Positions 8,516-17,819 of a DNA stretch of 64,000 nt are shown one piece after another. A program made the position numbers and the translations under genes. Each line of letters opens with the position of its first letter. Position 1 is the first letter of the stretch. The DNA is taken from positions 62,001-126,000 of the forward strand of contig NZ_JAGEMO020000009.1 of NCBI RefSeq assembly GCF_017921975.2. Direction: 5' to 3'. The notes beneath the pieces are model-generated. The model did not search any database. It worked only from the letters and a program-made list of their open reading frames with translations, and had not been told where the DNA came from. The stretch comes from Hymenobacter terricola. Lineage in GTDB: Bacteria; Bacteroidota; Bacteroidia; Cytophagales; Hymenobacteraceae.

Positions 8516-9573
8516 CGTTGGCGCGCCACTTCGAACAGCATGATGCCGGCCGCTACGCTCACGTTCAGCGACTGAATCTGGCCGGCCATGGGCACGCGCA
8601 GCTTCACGTCGGCCAGGTTCAGCAGGTCGGGCGAGATGCCGTCTTCTTCCGAGCCCATGAGGATGGCCACCGGGCCGGTGAAGTCGATTTCGGCCGCGCC
8701 CACGGCTTCGTCGGCTTTCTCGGTACAGGCCACGATGGTGACGCCCGACTGCTGCAAAAAGCGGATGGTTTCGTGCAGGTTATTCTCCCGGCACACCGGC
8801 AGGATATTCAGCGCCCCGGCGGAGGTTTTGAGGGCGTCGCCGTTGATTTGGGCCGCGCCCCGGCCGGGCACTACGATGGCCTGCACGCCCAGGCACTCGG
8901 CCGTGCGGGCAATGGCGCCGAAGTTGCGTACGTCGGTAATGCGGTCGAGCAGCAGCAGGAAGGGCACTTTGCCTTCCTCAAACAAGCCGGACACGATGCT
9001 GTCGAGCGGCGCGTAATCGATGGGCGACACGAAGGCTACCGCGCCCTGGTGGTTCTTGCGGGTCAGGTTGTCGAGCTTTTCTACGGGCACCAGCTGCACC
9101 TGAATGCCGGCGGCACGGGCAGCGGCGGAGATGTCCGTCACGAGGCTGTTTTTGGTGCCGCGCAGCAGGAAAATCTTCTCCAGCGTGCGGCCTGCGTTCA
9201 ATGCTTCCTGAATCGGGCGCAGGCCAAACAGCATGTCGATGCTTGCCGCCTGGGCCGGGCGGTTTTCGTAGCGGGGGCGGTCGCCGGAGCTACCGCGTTC
9301 GCTGCTTTCGCTGCGCTCGCGGAAGGGTGGCCGGCTCTCGCCCCGGTCCGAGCGGCCGGTGCGGTCGCCGGCGGCTTCGTCGCGGTTGTCGGAGCCGCCG
9401 CGGCCTTTGGGGCGGGCGGGGCGCTCGTCAAATTCGCTGCCGCCCCGGTCGGGGCGGAACTGTTTCGGGGTGACGGGGCGGTTGGCGCCGTCGTAGAAGC
9501 GGCGGCCGGCTACCGGTCGCGCGGGTCGGTTGGGACGTTCTGGCCGGTCAGGGCGGTCGGTGGGGTTCTCCAT
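8506..9573 (-). CDS. rlmB: 23S rRNA 2'-O-methyltransferase of the TrmH/RlmB (SPOUT) family
   Basis: Methylates the ribose of a guanosine in 23S rRNA (G2251 in E. coli). Residues from about 112 carry the substrate-binding domain (MLFGLRPIQEALNAGR) and the SPOUT knot motifs NFGAIARTAECLG, MGSEEDGIS and QSLNVSVAAGIMLFE. The first ~110 residues are an extra Arg/Gly/Asp/Pro-rich disordered extension absent from E. coli RlmB (about 240 residues). The ATG lies 64 bp inside the 3' end of the upstream GWxTD gene, suggesting translational coupling. A later start near MLFGLRP would drop the extension, but the overlapping frame stays open. Confidence 0.9.
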   Translation of the reverse strand: MENPTDRPDRPERPNRPARPVAGRRFYDGANRPVTPKQFRPDRGGSEFDERPARPKGRGGSDNRDEAAGDRTGRSDRGESRPPFRERSESSERGSSGDRPRYENRPAQAASIDMLFGLRPIQEALNAGRTLEKIFLLRGTKNSLVTDISAAARAAGIQVQLVPVEKLDNLTRKNHQGAVAFVSPIDYAPLDSIVSGLFEEGKVPFLLLLDRITDVRNFGAIARTAECLGVQAIVVPGRGAAQINGDALKTSAGALNILPVCRENNLHETIRFLQQSGVTIVACTEKADEAVGAAEIDFTGPVAILMGSEEDGISPDLLNLADVKLRVPMAGQIQSLNVSVAAGIMLFEVARQRVI

Positions 9574-10799
9574 TTTTCAACGGCGGCATACCAGAGCAAT
9601 TCGTACTCGGGCCGGCGCACCAATTCATAGTAATCAGGGGCAAAGGTACTCGGCCGGGGCCGGAAGGTGTAGGTAATGGGTCCGCCACCCAAACTACCGT
9701 CCGGATAAAACCACCGTTCCTCGCCGTTGAACAGCCGCCGCACGCTGGGCGGGGCGCCCAGCACCACGTACAGCAGGCCCCTATCGGTGAGCCAGCCGGC
9801 CTTGTGGGCGGCAAAGAGGCGGTTGGCGGCCGTCACGCGGCCGTAGTAGCGCTTTATCAGGTCTTTGCCCAGCGCCTGGTTGCCCTGCGCGATGTCGAGC
9901 CAGAATTTATCCACGGCCCGCTTGGGGTCGGGGGCGTCGGTGAGCTTTTGGCGCTCCTTGCTGGTGGTGAGATAGCGCAGGGGCTCAATCAGCTCGGCGG
10001 CGGTGGTGAGGGCGGGGTAGGTGTTGGCGGCCACCAGCACGGCCAGAGTGCGGGAGAGGGGCGCGCCGTTGCCGCCCACGCGCAGGGCGTAGAGGCCGGG
10101 TCCGGCAAAGCGCAGGGGCTCGCCGGGCCGGGTCTGGGCCGAGTCGAGGACCGGCAGCACGCGGGGCCCGGCAGGCATGGCCGCCGCGTTGGTCATGGGC
10201 GGCAGGGCGGGGGTGGGCGTCACGGCGTAGCGCTTCCAGTGGATGGGCTGGTAGAGGCCGAAGCAGTCCACCCCGAAGGTTTCGCCGGCCCGCACGTAGC
10301 GCCGCAGGAGCGGCAGCCCGGCCGAGTCGGTGAGCACGAAGGGGCGCGTCAGCTGGGCATCGGTGAGGCGCAGCCAGGCGGTGGTGGTGGGCTCCTGGTA
10401 GTCGTCTTTGGCTTCGGCGGGGCCGGTGCGCAGCTCCAGGATGGCCCCGGCGGGCACGCGGGCCGCCGCGATGCAGAAGCTGAGCCGCACGCTGCCATCG
10501 GCGGTGGGGCGGGGGTGCTGCCGGCGGCGCGGAATGCTGTCCTGCCACAGCGGGTACTTGGCTTCGTAGCTGGGCCAGGCGGTGAGGCGCAGGGCGTGGC
10601 CGGGGCCCAGGCGGGCGGGGGCGGGCAGGCGCAGGTAGAGGCGCAGGCTGTCGCCCTCGCGGCGGGTGTCCACGTCGAGGTGGGGGGCGTCGCGGTAAAG
10701 GCCGGCGTAGTCGGGGCGCGGGGCCAGGGGAATAAAGGCGGCGCAGAGCAGCGGCAGCAGCCAACCGAGGCGGCGCCAAAAGCGCGGAATAGGGTGCAT
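9510..10799 (-). CDS. GWxTD domain-containing exported protein
   Basis: 429 residues. The N terminus (FWRRLGWLLPLLCAAFIPLA) is a signal peptide or anchor, and the C-terminal domain carries the name-giving motif AGWLTDRG followed by YVVLGAPP and a Trp/Tyr-rich end (EERWFYPDGS, YELLWYAAVEKW). GWxTD proteins are widespread in Bacteroidota; no biochemical role is established. The middle has a beta-rich region typical of periplasmic proteins. The gene overlaps rlmB by 64 bp in another frame, so the two are likely one transcript despite unrelated functions. Confidence 0.85.
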   Translation of the reverse strand: MHPIPRFWRRLGWLLPLLCAAFIPLAPRPDYAGLYRDAPHLDVDTRREGDSLRLYLRLPAPARLGPGHALRLTAWPSYEAKYPLWQDSIPRRRQHPRPTADGSVRLSFCIAAARVPAGAILELRTGPAEAKDDYQEPTTTAWLRLTDAQLTRPFVLTDSAGLPLLRRYVRAGETFGVDCFGLYQPIHWKRYAVTPTPALPPMTNAAAMPAGPRVLPVLDSAQTRPGEPLRFAGPGLYALRVGGNGAPLSRTLAVLVAANTYPALTTAAELIEPLRYLTTSKERQKLTDAPDPKRAVDKFWLDIAQGNQALGKDLIKRYYGRVTAANRLFAAHKAGWLTDRGLLYVVLGAPPSVRRLFNGEERWFYPDGSLGGGPITYTFRPRPSTFAPDYYELVRRPEYELLWYAAVEKWRTPPTALTGQNVPTDPRDR

Positions 10800-11018
10800 A
10801 GGTAAGACTACGGATACGGAAGTATAAAGGCCTTATTTCTGAGGCAGGAAAGCAGTTGCAAGCCCTGCTGCAAATGCCGGCAGGCCGCCGGGATGTATTT
10901 AAGATACCAAAAAAGCGGCTCACTCCCCCAAACCCATATTTTCCTGCTACTTTGCCCCGGCATTAGCCGGGCCGCGCGGGCTCGTTTTCAATTCCTTACC
11001 CATTTCATCGTTTGCCCC

Positions 11019-11723
11019 ATGAAAGACTACCAGAACGACAAGTTCGAGAACTTCTTCCTCAACCTGAAAATCTCCCGCGAGGGCCTGGCGGCCTTCGGCG
11101 ACTTCACGGCGATGGCCGTGGCCGCGCCCGGCGTCGAGGCCCTCATTGCCGGGCACGGGGCCGACCTGAAAACCGCCGTGGCCGGCCTGCGCGACGACAT
11201 GGTGACCCGCCGGGGCCAGGGCGGCAGCAGCCAAACCAGCACCAGCGCCGAACAAACGGCCTACGACGCTTTCAAGCTCTTCCTCGCCGCCACCGACAAA
11301 AAAGTGCTGGCTCCCTACCTCTTCGACCATGCCGACGACCACGACACCTACTACCCCGACAACCTCGGCGGCCTCACCCAGGCCCTGGTGAAGCAGCGCC
11401 TTACCCGCCTCACCGCCTACACCCAGGCCCTGGAAACCAGCCCCGATGAAACCGTGCGGGCCCAGGGCGCCCCGGCCCGTGCGCTGCTGAAGAAGTACGA
11501 AAAAGCCAGCACCACCAAAACCACCGCCCGCACCGCCTTGCAGCAAACCATCGGCGACCTGGGCCCCAGCGCCGTGGCCGTGGTCGAAGCCCTGTGGGAC
11601 GTGCACACCGCCGCCTGCTATGTGCACCGCCGCGAGCCCATGCGGGCCCGGCAGTACTTCGACTTCGCCAGCCTGCCCAGCCGGGCCGGGGCCACCAAGA
11701 AAGCTGCGGCTAAAACGGCTTAG
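11019..11723 (+). CDS. hypothetical cytosolic protein
   Basis: 234 residues, no signal peptide or membrane segment, mostly helical, with an Ala/Lys-rich tail (GATKKAAAKTA). I do not recognise the family. The start MKDYQNDKF is preferred to the longer frame because a TACTTTGC box resembling the -7 consensus lies about 65 bp upstream, and the upstream codons are of poor quality. Codon use is strongly GC-biased like its neighbours, so the gene appears native. The 42-bp tandem repeats begin about 40 bp after its stop. Confidence 0.7.
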   Translation: MKDYQNDKFENFFLNLKISREGLAAFGDFTAMAVAAPGVEALIAGHGADLKTAVAGLRDDMVTRRGQGGSSQTSTSAEQTAYDAFKLFLAATDKKVLAPYLFDHADDHDTYYPDNLGGLTQALVKQRLTRLTAYTQALETSPDETVRAQGAPARALLKKYEKASTTKTTARTALQQTIGDLGPSAVAVVEALWDVHTAACYVHRREPMRARQYFDFASLPSRAGATKKAAAKTA

Positions 11724-11760
11724 GGAGGGCCCGGCGCGCGCGTCCGGCCCATCCGATGGG

Positions 11761-11886
11761 GGTAAGCAGGGCCGGACGCGCGCGCCGGGTGCTTGCCAGG
11801 GGGGTAAGCAGGGCCGGACGCGCGCGGCGGGTGCTTGCCAGGGGGGTAAGAAGGACCGGACGCCGGTGGCGGGTGCTTCCCAAGGA
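11761..11886. repeat. 42-bp tandem repeat, three copies
   Basis: Units begin at 11761, 11803 and 11845 (GGTAAGCAGGGCCGGACGCG, then GGGTGCTTGCCA). The first two are nearly identical, the third is diverged, and a poor fourth follows. The period is a multiple of three and of 21, like the 21-bp arrays elsewhere in the window. Open frames cross it on both strands, but no gene is convincing. Confidence 0.85.
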
Positions 11887-12027
11887 GATAAAAGGAGCCT
11901 GACCACGGCGGCCGGCACCACGGTGGGCCGGGTCCTGAAAGCAGAGTAACTTCGTATTTCCGGCCGGAAAAGGGTCCCGGCAGCTGGCAGAAATGCCGGC
12001 TGCCGGGGCTTTTGGCTTCCCAAATTC

Positions 12028-13704
12028 ATGAAATACCTACCCTCCCTGGCCCTCTGGGGCTGGCTGCTGGCCGCCGGGGCCTCCGCTGCCCTTGGACAGA
12101 ACTTGGTGATTAATCCCGGGTTTGAGCAGTACACGCGCTGCTTGGATAGTACGACGCAGGCTACTACCGGGGCTAGTAACCTGGACTACGTACTTTCCGG
12201 CTTCCGCCTGGGTACGGGCGCGCCGGGCTGGCTTTCTCCTACTGCCCTCTCCGCTGGCCATGTAATAGCCTGCAACGCCTTGCCAGAGGTTCGCCGGTAC
12301 GGCCGGCGCTACAACGGCTGGTACCTGCCCCGGACGGGCGGTGGGTACATCATGCTGACAACCTACGGCGGTGACCTGGGACATAGCTACGCGCAGGGGC
12401 AGCTCAGCCAGCCATTGCGGGCCGGCTGCACGTACCGGGTCTCCGCCTGGGTCCGGGTGTCCTTTCCCGCCGAGATTCCATCCCCCCCCACCTCCTCCGA
12501 CAACTTGGGGGTGTACTTTTCCCCCGCGCGTTTCGGCAATAGCTCCGCCCGCGTCCTCACCGGCTACCAGCCCCAGGCGCAGCTGCTGGCACCGGGCCAG
12601 ACCCTGACCGATACCCTGCACTACACCTACCTCAGCCGCACCTTCGTGGCCCAGGGCGGCGAGCAGTACTTCACCCTGGGCAACTTCCAGCCCGACGCCG
12701 CGACCACCGTGCGCCGGCTCCGGTCCTACGGCGTCAACCCGGGGTATCCCAATGCCCAGTATTCCATCGACGACGTGGCCGTGGAAGCCGTGCTGCCGGC
12801 CGGCCTGGCCCTGGAGCTGGGCCCCGACCAGTGGCTGGGCACCTGCCCCGGTGCCGGCCCGGCCACCCTCACCGCCCAGGCCGGTTTCCAGGGCTACCGC
12901 TGGAGCACGGGCCAGACCACGGCCAGCATCCAGGTGAGCCAGCCCGGCCGCTACGTCGTCACGGCCGATTTCGGCTGCGGCCTGGTGAAAGACAGCGTGG
13001 AGGTGCGCCGCTACGACCCGCGCCTCACGCCACTACTGGCCCCGCCGCCGGCGCTGTGCGCCGGCCAGTCGCTCACGCTCACGGCCGCGCCCGGCTTGCA
13101 GGGCTATCAGTGGGCCGATGGCCCCACCGGCCCCGCCCGTGCCGTAAGCCAGCCCGGCCGCTACCGCCTCCTGGCCCGCACCGCCGACGGTTGCCCCGTG
13201 CGCGACAGCGTGGACGTGGCATTACTCCCGCCCCCGCTCGTGCCCGCCGGCTTCCCCACCGATACCCTGGTGTGCGCGCAGGAGCCCTGGCGGCTGGCCC
13301 TGCCGCCGCCGCCGGCCGGCGTCAGCTACGACTGGAGCACGGGGGCCACGGGCCCGGCCTTGTTCGTGCCGGCAGGGGTGGGCGGGGCCTTCACGCTCAC
13401 CGTGCGCACCCGCTGCCAGGCGGTGGCGGCCACCGTGCGCGTGCGTCCGCAGGACTGCGCCCCGCTGCTCAACATCCCCAACATCGTCACGCCCAATGGC
13501 GACGGCCGGAACGACCGGTTCCGCGTCCTCGCCCCGAGCCCGCGGACGCTACGCCTGCAGGTGTTCTCCCGGTGGGGCCAGCTCCTCTTCGAGGCCGCCG
13601 ACTACCAGGGCCAGTGGCCGGCCGATGCCACCGTCGCGGCCGGCAGCTATTACTATTTCTTAGTAGACACCACCTACGGTCGCCGCTACCGAACGCCGGA
13701 TTAG
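12028..13704 (+). CDS. secreted T9SS cargo protein with gliding motility-associated (CHU_C) C-terminal domain
   Basis: 558-residue outer-surface or secreted protein. A signal peptide ends near residue 23 (AALG, then QNLVINPGFEQY). The first half resembles a carbohydrate-binding type jelly roll (NLVINPGFE start, SIDDVAVEAV end). The middle holds repeated Ig-like units, each with a GYRWSTG/GYQWADG/YDWSTG strand. From about 480 the CHU_C sorting domain reads PNIVTPNGDGRNDRF, FSRWGQLLFE and AAGSYYYFLVD. Such domains route proteins through type IX secretion. It overlaps the end of the convergent DUF2723 gene by 4 bp, so there is no room for a terminator. Confidence 0.88.
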   Translation: MKYLPSLALWGWLLAAGASAALGQNLVINPGFEQYTRCLDSTTQATTGASNLDYVLSGFRLGTGAPGWLSPTALSAGHVIACNALPEVRRYGRRYNGWYLPRTGGGYIMLTTYGGDLGHSYAQGQLSQPLRAGCTYRVSAWVRVSFPAEIPSPPTSSDNLGVYFSPARFGNSSARVLTGYQPQAQLLAPGQTLTDTLHYTYLSRTFVAQGGEQYFTLGNFQPDAATTVRRLRSYGVNPGYPNAQYSIDDVAVEAVLPAGLALELGPDQWLGTCPGAGPATLTAQAGFQGYRWSTGQTTASIQVSQPGRYVVTADFGCGLVKDSVEVRRYDPRLTPLLAPPPALCAGQSLTLTAAPGLQGYQWADGPTGPARAVSQPGRYRLLARTADGCPVRDSVDVALLPPPLVPAGFPTDTLVCAQEPWRLALPPPPAGVSYDWSTGATGPALFVPAGVGGAFTLTVRTRCQAVAATVRVRPQDCAPLLNIPNIVTPNGDGRNDRFRVLAPSPRTLRLQVFSRWGQLLFEAADYQGQWPADATVAAGSYYYFLVDTTYGRRYRTPD

Positions 13705-16700
13705 CGCGGGTAGTACTGGTTCATCAGGCCCAGGGCCTTCTCGCTGCGGGCTTTGTCGCCGCTGAGCTCGGCGGCGCGGTACACGCTTTGCAGGCTGAGG
13801 AGGTAGCCGCGCTGGTCGTCTTCGAAGAGGCTGGCATCGGGCTTGGTGGCGTAGTAGGCCAGCATTTGCTCCGAGCGGCGGGTCATGGTGTCGAGCAGGT
13901 CGTCGGCCTTCTTCTTCTCGCCGGCCGCTACCAGGGCGGGCACCAGCTGCGGCGAGTAGTAGTCGTAGGGAATCGCGTTGTCGGGCATCAGCTCCAGGCA
14001 CTTGTCGGCCACTTCCTTGGCCTTGGCCACGTTGCCGGCCGAGAGGTAGGCCGAAGACAGGCGGGCGAATTTATCGCGGTAGTTGGCCGGGAAGCGCAGG
14101 TTGTTCTCGTCGTAGAAAATCTTCGGGTTTTGCAGGCCGCGGTAGCTGAAATCCTTCAGCAGGCGGGTGTAGGTGAGGTCTTTTTCCACGAAGCCCTCGT
14201 CGCCGCTGCGCGGGTCGTAGTTCGGGTCCTTCAGCGGCAGCAGGCGGTAGGCCATCCCCTCCAGCTGGAAGTAGGGCTGCAGGTTCATGTAGTCGCTGGG
14301 CGCCACGGTGCTGCTGAAGTAGATGGGCCGCTGCCAGTTGTTGGTGGCAATCATGTCGAGAATCACCAGGTTTTTCTTCTCGATGGCACGCTTGCCCATG
14401 CTCCAGTCCATGCGGGCCACCAGCTGCTTCTCCCGGTCTTTGGGGATGATGTTGAGCTTGCGCACCGCCACGGTATCAATGGGCAGGAAGAAATTGGCCG
14501 TCGGGAAGGACATCATGCTCGGGCCGCCTTCCTGGTACTGCACTTGCAGCAGTGGGTTATTGTCCTTCACCAGCTGGATGAATTCCTTCAGGTTCACGCT
14601 CTGCACCGCCGGGTTAGCGGCGTAGGGCACCATGTCGTTGGTGCCCTGGGCGTAGGCCTCGGCCGGCATCGAGATGGGGAAGCCCTGCGAGAGGTAGGAG
14701 CGGCGCTTCATCTGGGCGATGTACCAGTCGGTGTTCAGGTACGAGAGCACGGCCACGCGCACGTCGGTGCGCACGCCCTCCACCTCCTGGGCGTACCAGA
14801 GCGGGAAGGTGTCGTTGTCGCCATTCGTGAACAGAATGGCGTTCGGGGCGCAGGAATTCAGCAGGTTCTTGGCCGAATCCACCGAGTTGTAGCGGTCCGA
14901 GCGATTGTGGTCGTCCCAGCCCTGGGCCGCCATAATGCCCGGAATCAGCAGGCCCACCGCCAGCGCGAGGCCGGCGCGCAGCCCGTCGGCCTTCACCACT
15001 TTGCCGAATAATTCGGCCAGCCCCAGCACCCCGAGGCCTATCCAGATGGCAAAGGCAAACGTGGCCCCGGTGAAAGTGTAGTCGCGCTCACGGGGCTCGC
15101 GCGGCGGCTGGTTGAGGTAAATCACGATGGCCAGGCCGGTCATCAGGAACAGCAGGCCCGTCACCCAGGCGTCCTTGCTGTCGCGCCGGCTCTGGAAAAA
15201 CAGGCCGATGAGGCCTAGAATGAGTGGCAGGGCCAGGAAGTTGTTGTGCGCCGGGCTCTCACCCACGCGGGGCGGCAGGCTCTTGGCGCTGGGGCTGAGC
15301 GGCGTTACCACGCCCGCCTGCTGGATATCTGACTCGCGCCCCACGAAATTCCACATGAAGTAGCGCCAGAACATGTGCCCCATCTGGTAGCGGAACAGGA
15401 AGCCCAGGTTCTGGCCCATCGTCGGCTTCACGCCGTCCTGAATGTCCACCCACTTCTTGTAGTTGGCAATCTGGTCGGGCTCGTAGCTGTAGATGCGGGG
15501 CAGCAGCATCTTGTCGGCGTCGGCGTAGCCGGGCTCCTGCTGGCGGGGCAGAATTTCCTTGTAGGTGCCGGATTTCACGTCGCGGGCGTAGCGCGGCGCG
15601 CCTTCCTCGTAGTGGTCGGGCTGGGCGTTGAACTGCGGGCCGTAGAGCAAGGGCCGCGAGCCGTACTGCTCGCGCTTGAGGTAGCTCACGAAGCTCAGCA
15701 CATCCTCCGGGTCATTCTCGTTGATGGTGGGCTTGAAGGAACTGCGAATCGGCACAATCAGGTAAGACGAATACCCAATCAGGATGAACACAAAGCTCAG
15801 CATGGCCGTGTTCAGCAGCTGGCTGCGGTACTTGAACGAGAGCCGGAAGCCCAGGTAAATCAGCCCGATAAACACAATCAGGAAGATGAACAGGCCCGAG
15901 TTAAAGGGCAGCCCAATGGTGTTGATGAAGAACACCTCGAACCCGCCCGCCAGCGTGGGCAACCCGGGAATGATGCCCACCAGGATGGACCCCACGATAA
16001 TCATGCTCACCACCAGCACAATGATGCCGCCCTTCATGGTCGGGTTGGCGGTGCGGCGGTAGTAGTAAATAAAGCCCAGGGCCGGCAGCGTGAGCAGATT
16101 CAGCAAGTGCACCCCGATGCTGAGGCCGATGACGTAGGCAATAAGAATGAGCCAGCGGTCGGAGTCGGGCTCGCTGGCGTGGGCTTCCCACTTCAGCATT
16201 ATCCAGACCACGGCCGCCGTGCACAGCGCCGACATGGCGTACACCTCGCCCTCCACGGCATTGAACCAGAACGAATCGGAAAACGCGAAAGCCAGTGCCC
16301 CCACCGCCCCGGAACTCAGGATGAGGAAGGTCTGGTAGCCCGTGGGCTCAATGTTTTCGGCGGCCAGCGAGTAGTCGTTGGCCTCGCCGCGCAGCACCAG
16401 CTTGCGGGCCATGCGGGTAATAATCCAGAACAGAAACAGGACCGTAAACGCGCTGCTCAACCCCGACAACGCGTTGATGAGCACCGCCACCTTGGTCACG
16501 TCGCCAAACGAGAACAGCGAGAACAGGCGGCCCAGCAGCAGGAACGTGGGCGCGCCGGGCGGGTGCGGCACCAGCAGCTTAAAGGAGCAGGCAATGAACT
16601 CGCCGCAGTCCCAGAACGAAGCCGTGGGCTCCAGGGTGAGCAGGTACGTGGCGAAGGCAATGGCGAAAACCACCCAGCCAACGAGGTTATTCAGGCTTTT

Positions 16701-16712
16701 AAAGGAACGCAT
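13701..16712 (-). CDS. DUF2723 (GT117/TMEM260-like) membrane protein, putative O-mannosyltransferase
   Basis: 1003 residues: about a dozen membrane helices, then a long periplasmic part with a TPR-like end (YLSAGNVAKAKEVADKCLELMP). The first loop has the acidic motif FWDCGEF (residues 33-39), typical of GT-C type glycosyltransferases, and the domain matches DUF2723. A human member, TMEM260, is a protein O-mannosyltransferase, and Bacteroidota are known to O-glycosylate many exported proteins; the role here is inferred from family only. The start MRSFKSLNN at 16712 is preferred over one 21 bp upstream. A T9SS cargo gene converges on it. Confidence 0.82.
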   Translation of the reverse strand: MRSFKSLNNLVGWVVFAIAFATYLLTLEPTASFWDCGEFIACSFKLLVPHPPGAPTFLLLGRLFSLFSFGDVTKVAVLINALSGLSSAFTVLFLFWIITRMARKLVLRGEANDYSLAAENIEPTGYQTFLILSSGAVGALAFAFSDSFWFNAVEGEVYAMSALCTAAVVWIMLKWEAHASEPDSDRWLILIAYVIGLSIGVHLLNLLTLPALGFIYYYRRTANPTMKGGIIVLVVSMIIVGSILVGIIPGLPTLAGGFEVFFINTIGLPFNSGLFIFLIVFIGLIYLGFRLSFKYRSQLLNTAMLSFVFILIGYSSYLIVPIRSSFKPTINENDPEDVLSFVSYLKREQYGSRPLLYGPQFNAQPDHYEEGAPRYARDVKSGTYKEILPRQQEPGYADADKMLLPRIYSYEPDQIANYKKWVDIQDGVKPTMGQNLGFLFRYQMGHMFWRYFMWNFVGRESDIQQAGVVTPLSPSAKSLPPRVGESPAHNNFLALPLILGLIGLFFQSRRDSKDAWVTGLLFLMTGLAIVIYLNQPPREPRERDYTFTGATFAFAIWIGLGVLGLAELFGKVVKADGLRAGLALAVGLLIPGIMAAQGWDDHNRSDRYNSVDSAKNLLNSCAPNAILFTNGDNDTFPLWYAQEVEGVRTDVRVAVLSYLNTDWYIAQMKRRSYLSQGFPISMPAEAYAQGTNDMVPYAANPAVQSVNLKEFIQLVKDNNPLLQVQYQEGGPSMMSFPTANFFLPIDTVAVRKLNIIPKDREKQLVARMDWSMGKRAIEKKNLVILDMIATNNWQRPIYFSSTVAPSDYMNLQPYFQLEGMAYRLLPLKDPNYDPRSGDEGFVEKDLTYTRLLKDFSYRGLQNPKIFYDENNLRFPANYRDKFARLSSAYLSAGNVAKAKEVADKCLELMPDNAIPYDYYSPQLVPALVAAGEKKKADDLLDTMTRRSEQMLAYYATKPDASLFEDDQRGYLLSLQSVYRAAELSGDKARSEKALGLMNQYYPR

Positions 16713-16853
16713 AGAATCGAATGAGGCGCACAAGGGCCGGCTACATGGGCAAAAGCGCAGCCGGGAAATGAAGCTGGTAAGTCAGCTAAAAGGCAAAAGT
16801 AGGCAATGCAGCGTTGCACTGGCATGAACTGAAAACCAATTCAGGCTAGAAAC

Positions 16854-16882
16854 ACAAAAAGCAGCCCGAGGCTGCTTTTTGT
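16854..16882. terminator. intrinsic terminator
   Basis: 13-bp perfect stem ACAAAAAGCAGCC / GGCTGCTTTTTGT with a 3-nt loop, placed after the blue-copper gene (leftward) and before the DUF2723 start. Confidence 0.9.
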
Positions 16883-16905
16883 CAATCCATTAGCTGTAAA
16901 ATTCC

Positions 16906-17556
16906 TCAGTTCTGCAACACCAGGCGTTTTGTGCTCACCACCTTGCCGTCAACCAGCAGGCTGTAGAAGTACACGCCGGTGCGCAGGTCGCCCAAATCGA
17001 GCGGGAGGCCGGCACTGGTCAACTCCGGCCTGAGGGCGATGGTACGCACCTCCTGGCCGATGATGTTGCTCAGGCGCAGCACATAGCTCTGGCCGGCTTT
17101 CTGGCTCAGCTGCACCGTCACCTGGCCGTGGCTGGGGTTGGGGTACACATTCAGCGTAGCGGTGGGCTGAGCATCAGTTGCCGCCGAGGCCAACGCTACC
17201 GTGATGGTACCAATCATGCCCTGATAAGGCTGGCCCGGTGCCGATTGAAAGGCATGTGCGGAACAATGGTAAGGATAAACGCCGACTGGCAGATTGGCAA
17301 CGCGGGTAGTAGCAGCAGCACCGCTGCCGGGGGTGAAGATGGCCCATGCGGCGGGCGAACTATCGGATACGGTGGGGTGGACACCCGAAACCCAGGTGAA
17401 TACAACCACGTCGCCCGGCCGGATGGTGATGTTGGCGGGCGAGTAAGTATTAGCTCCGTTGGGGCCTACCTGCACAACCACATCAACAGCAAAAGCACTG
17501 CTCCATGACCCAAGGACCAAGGCAGAAAGCAACGTGAGACGAGTAAAGAGTTTCAT
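16906..17556 (-). CDS. secreted plastocyanin/azurin-like blue copper protein with T9SS type A sorting domain
   Basis: 216 residues. The signal peptide ends near residue 23 (SSAFA). The cupredoxin domain (24-121) shows a complete type 1 copper site: His60 (GVHPTV), Cys98 and His101 (YHCSAH) and Met114 (QGMIG). From about 130 the C-terminal region is a T9SS type A sorting domain (LNVYPNPSHGQVTVQL, IGQEV, GVYFYSLLVDGKVVSTKRLVL). It is therefore an electron-transfer protein displayed on or released from the cell. The partner is unknown. Start MKLFTRLTL at 17556 fits the signal peptide. Confidence 0.92.
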   Translation of the reverse strand: MKLFTRLTLLSALVLGSWSSAFAVDVVVQVGPNGANTYSPANITIRPGDVVVFTWVSGVHPTVSDSSPAAWAIFTPGSGAAATTRVANLPVGVYPYHCSAHAFQSAPGQPYQGMIGTITVALASAATDAQPTATLNVYPNPSHGQVTVQLSQKAGQSYVLRLSNIIGQEVRTIALRPELTSAGLPLDLGDLRTGVYFYSLLVDGKVVSTKRLVLQN

Positions 17557-17819
17557 AAGATTTGCAGAAAATGGTAAAAACAAAAAAGGTGACGACCTGA
17601 AGCCACAAAAGACAAGCACCGTGCCGGGTTGCCCCAAGATTCGGCCCAACCAACGCCAGGCGGGGCGTTTCGGTTTGATAGACCGACGAAACTGCCCAAA
17701 GTTGTATGGCCCATGACAAAAAGAACTCGGCCGCCGTGCCGGTATGGTTGCCTCAGGAATTATTTTTTATTAAAAATATTGAATATAGTACCCAGATGCC
17801 TGAAAGGCTGCCAGGGTTG

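Noticed and set aside
15375..16724. Long open frame opposite the DUF2723 gene; likewise 12831-15011, 23280-25214, 20046-21467, 47088-48854 and 40462-41742
   Set aside because: All mirror well-supported genes on the other strand and have no family motifs, signal peptides or promoters.
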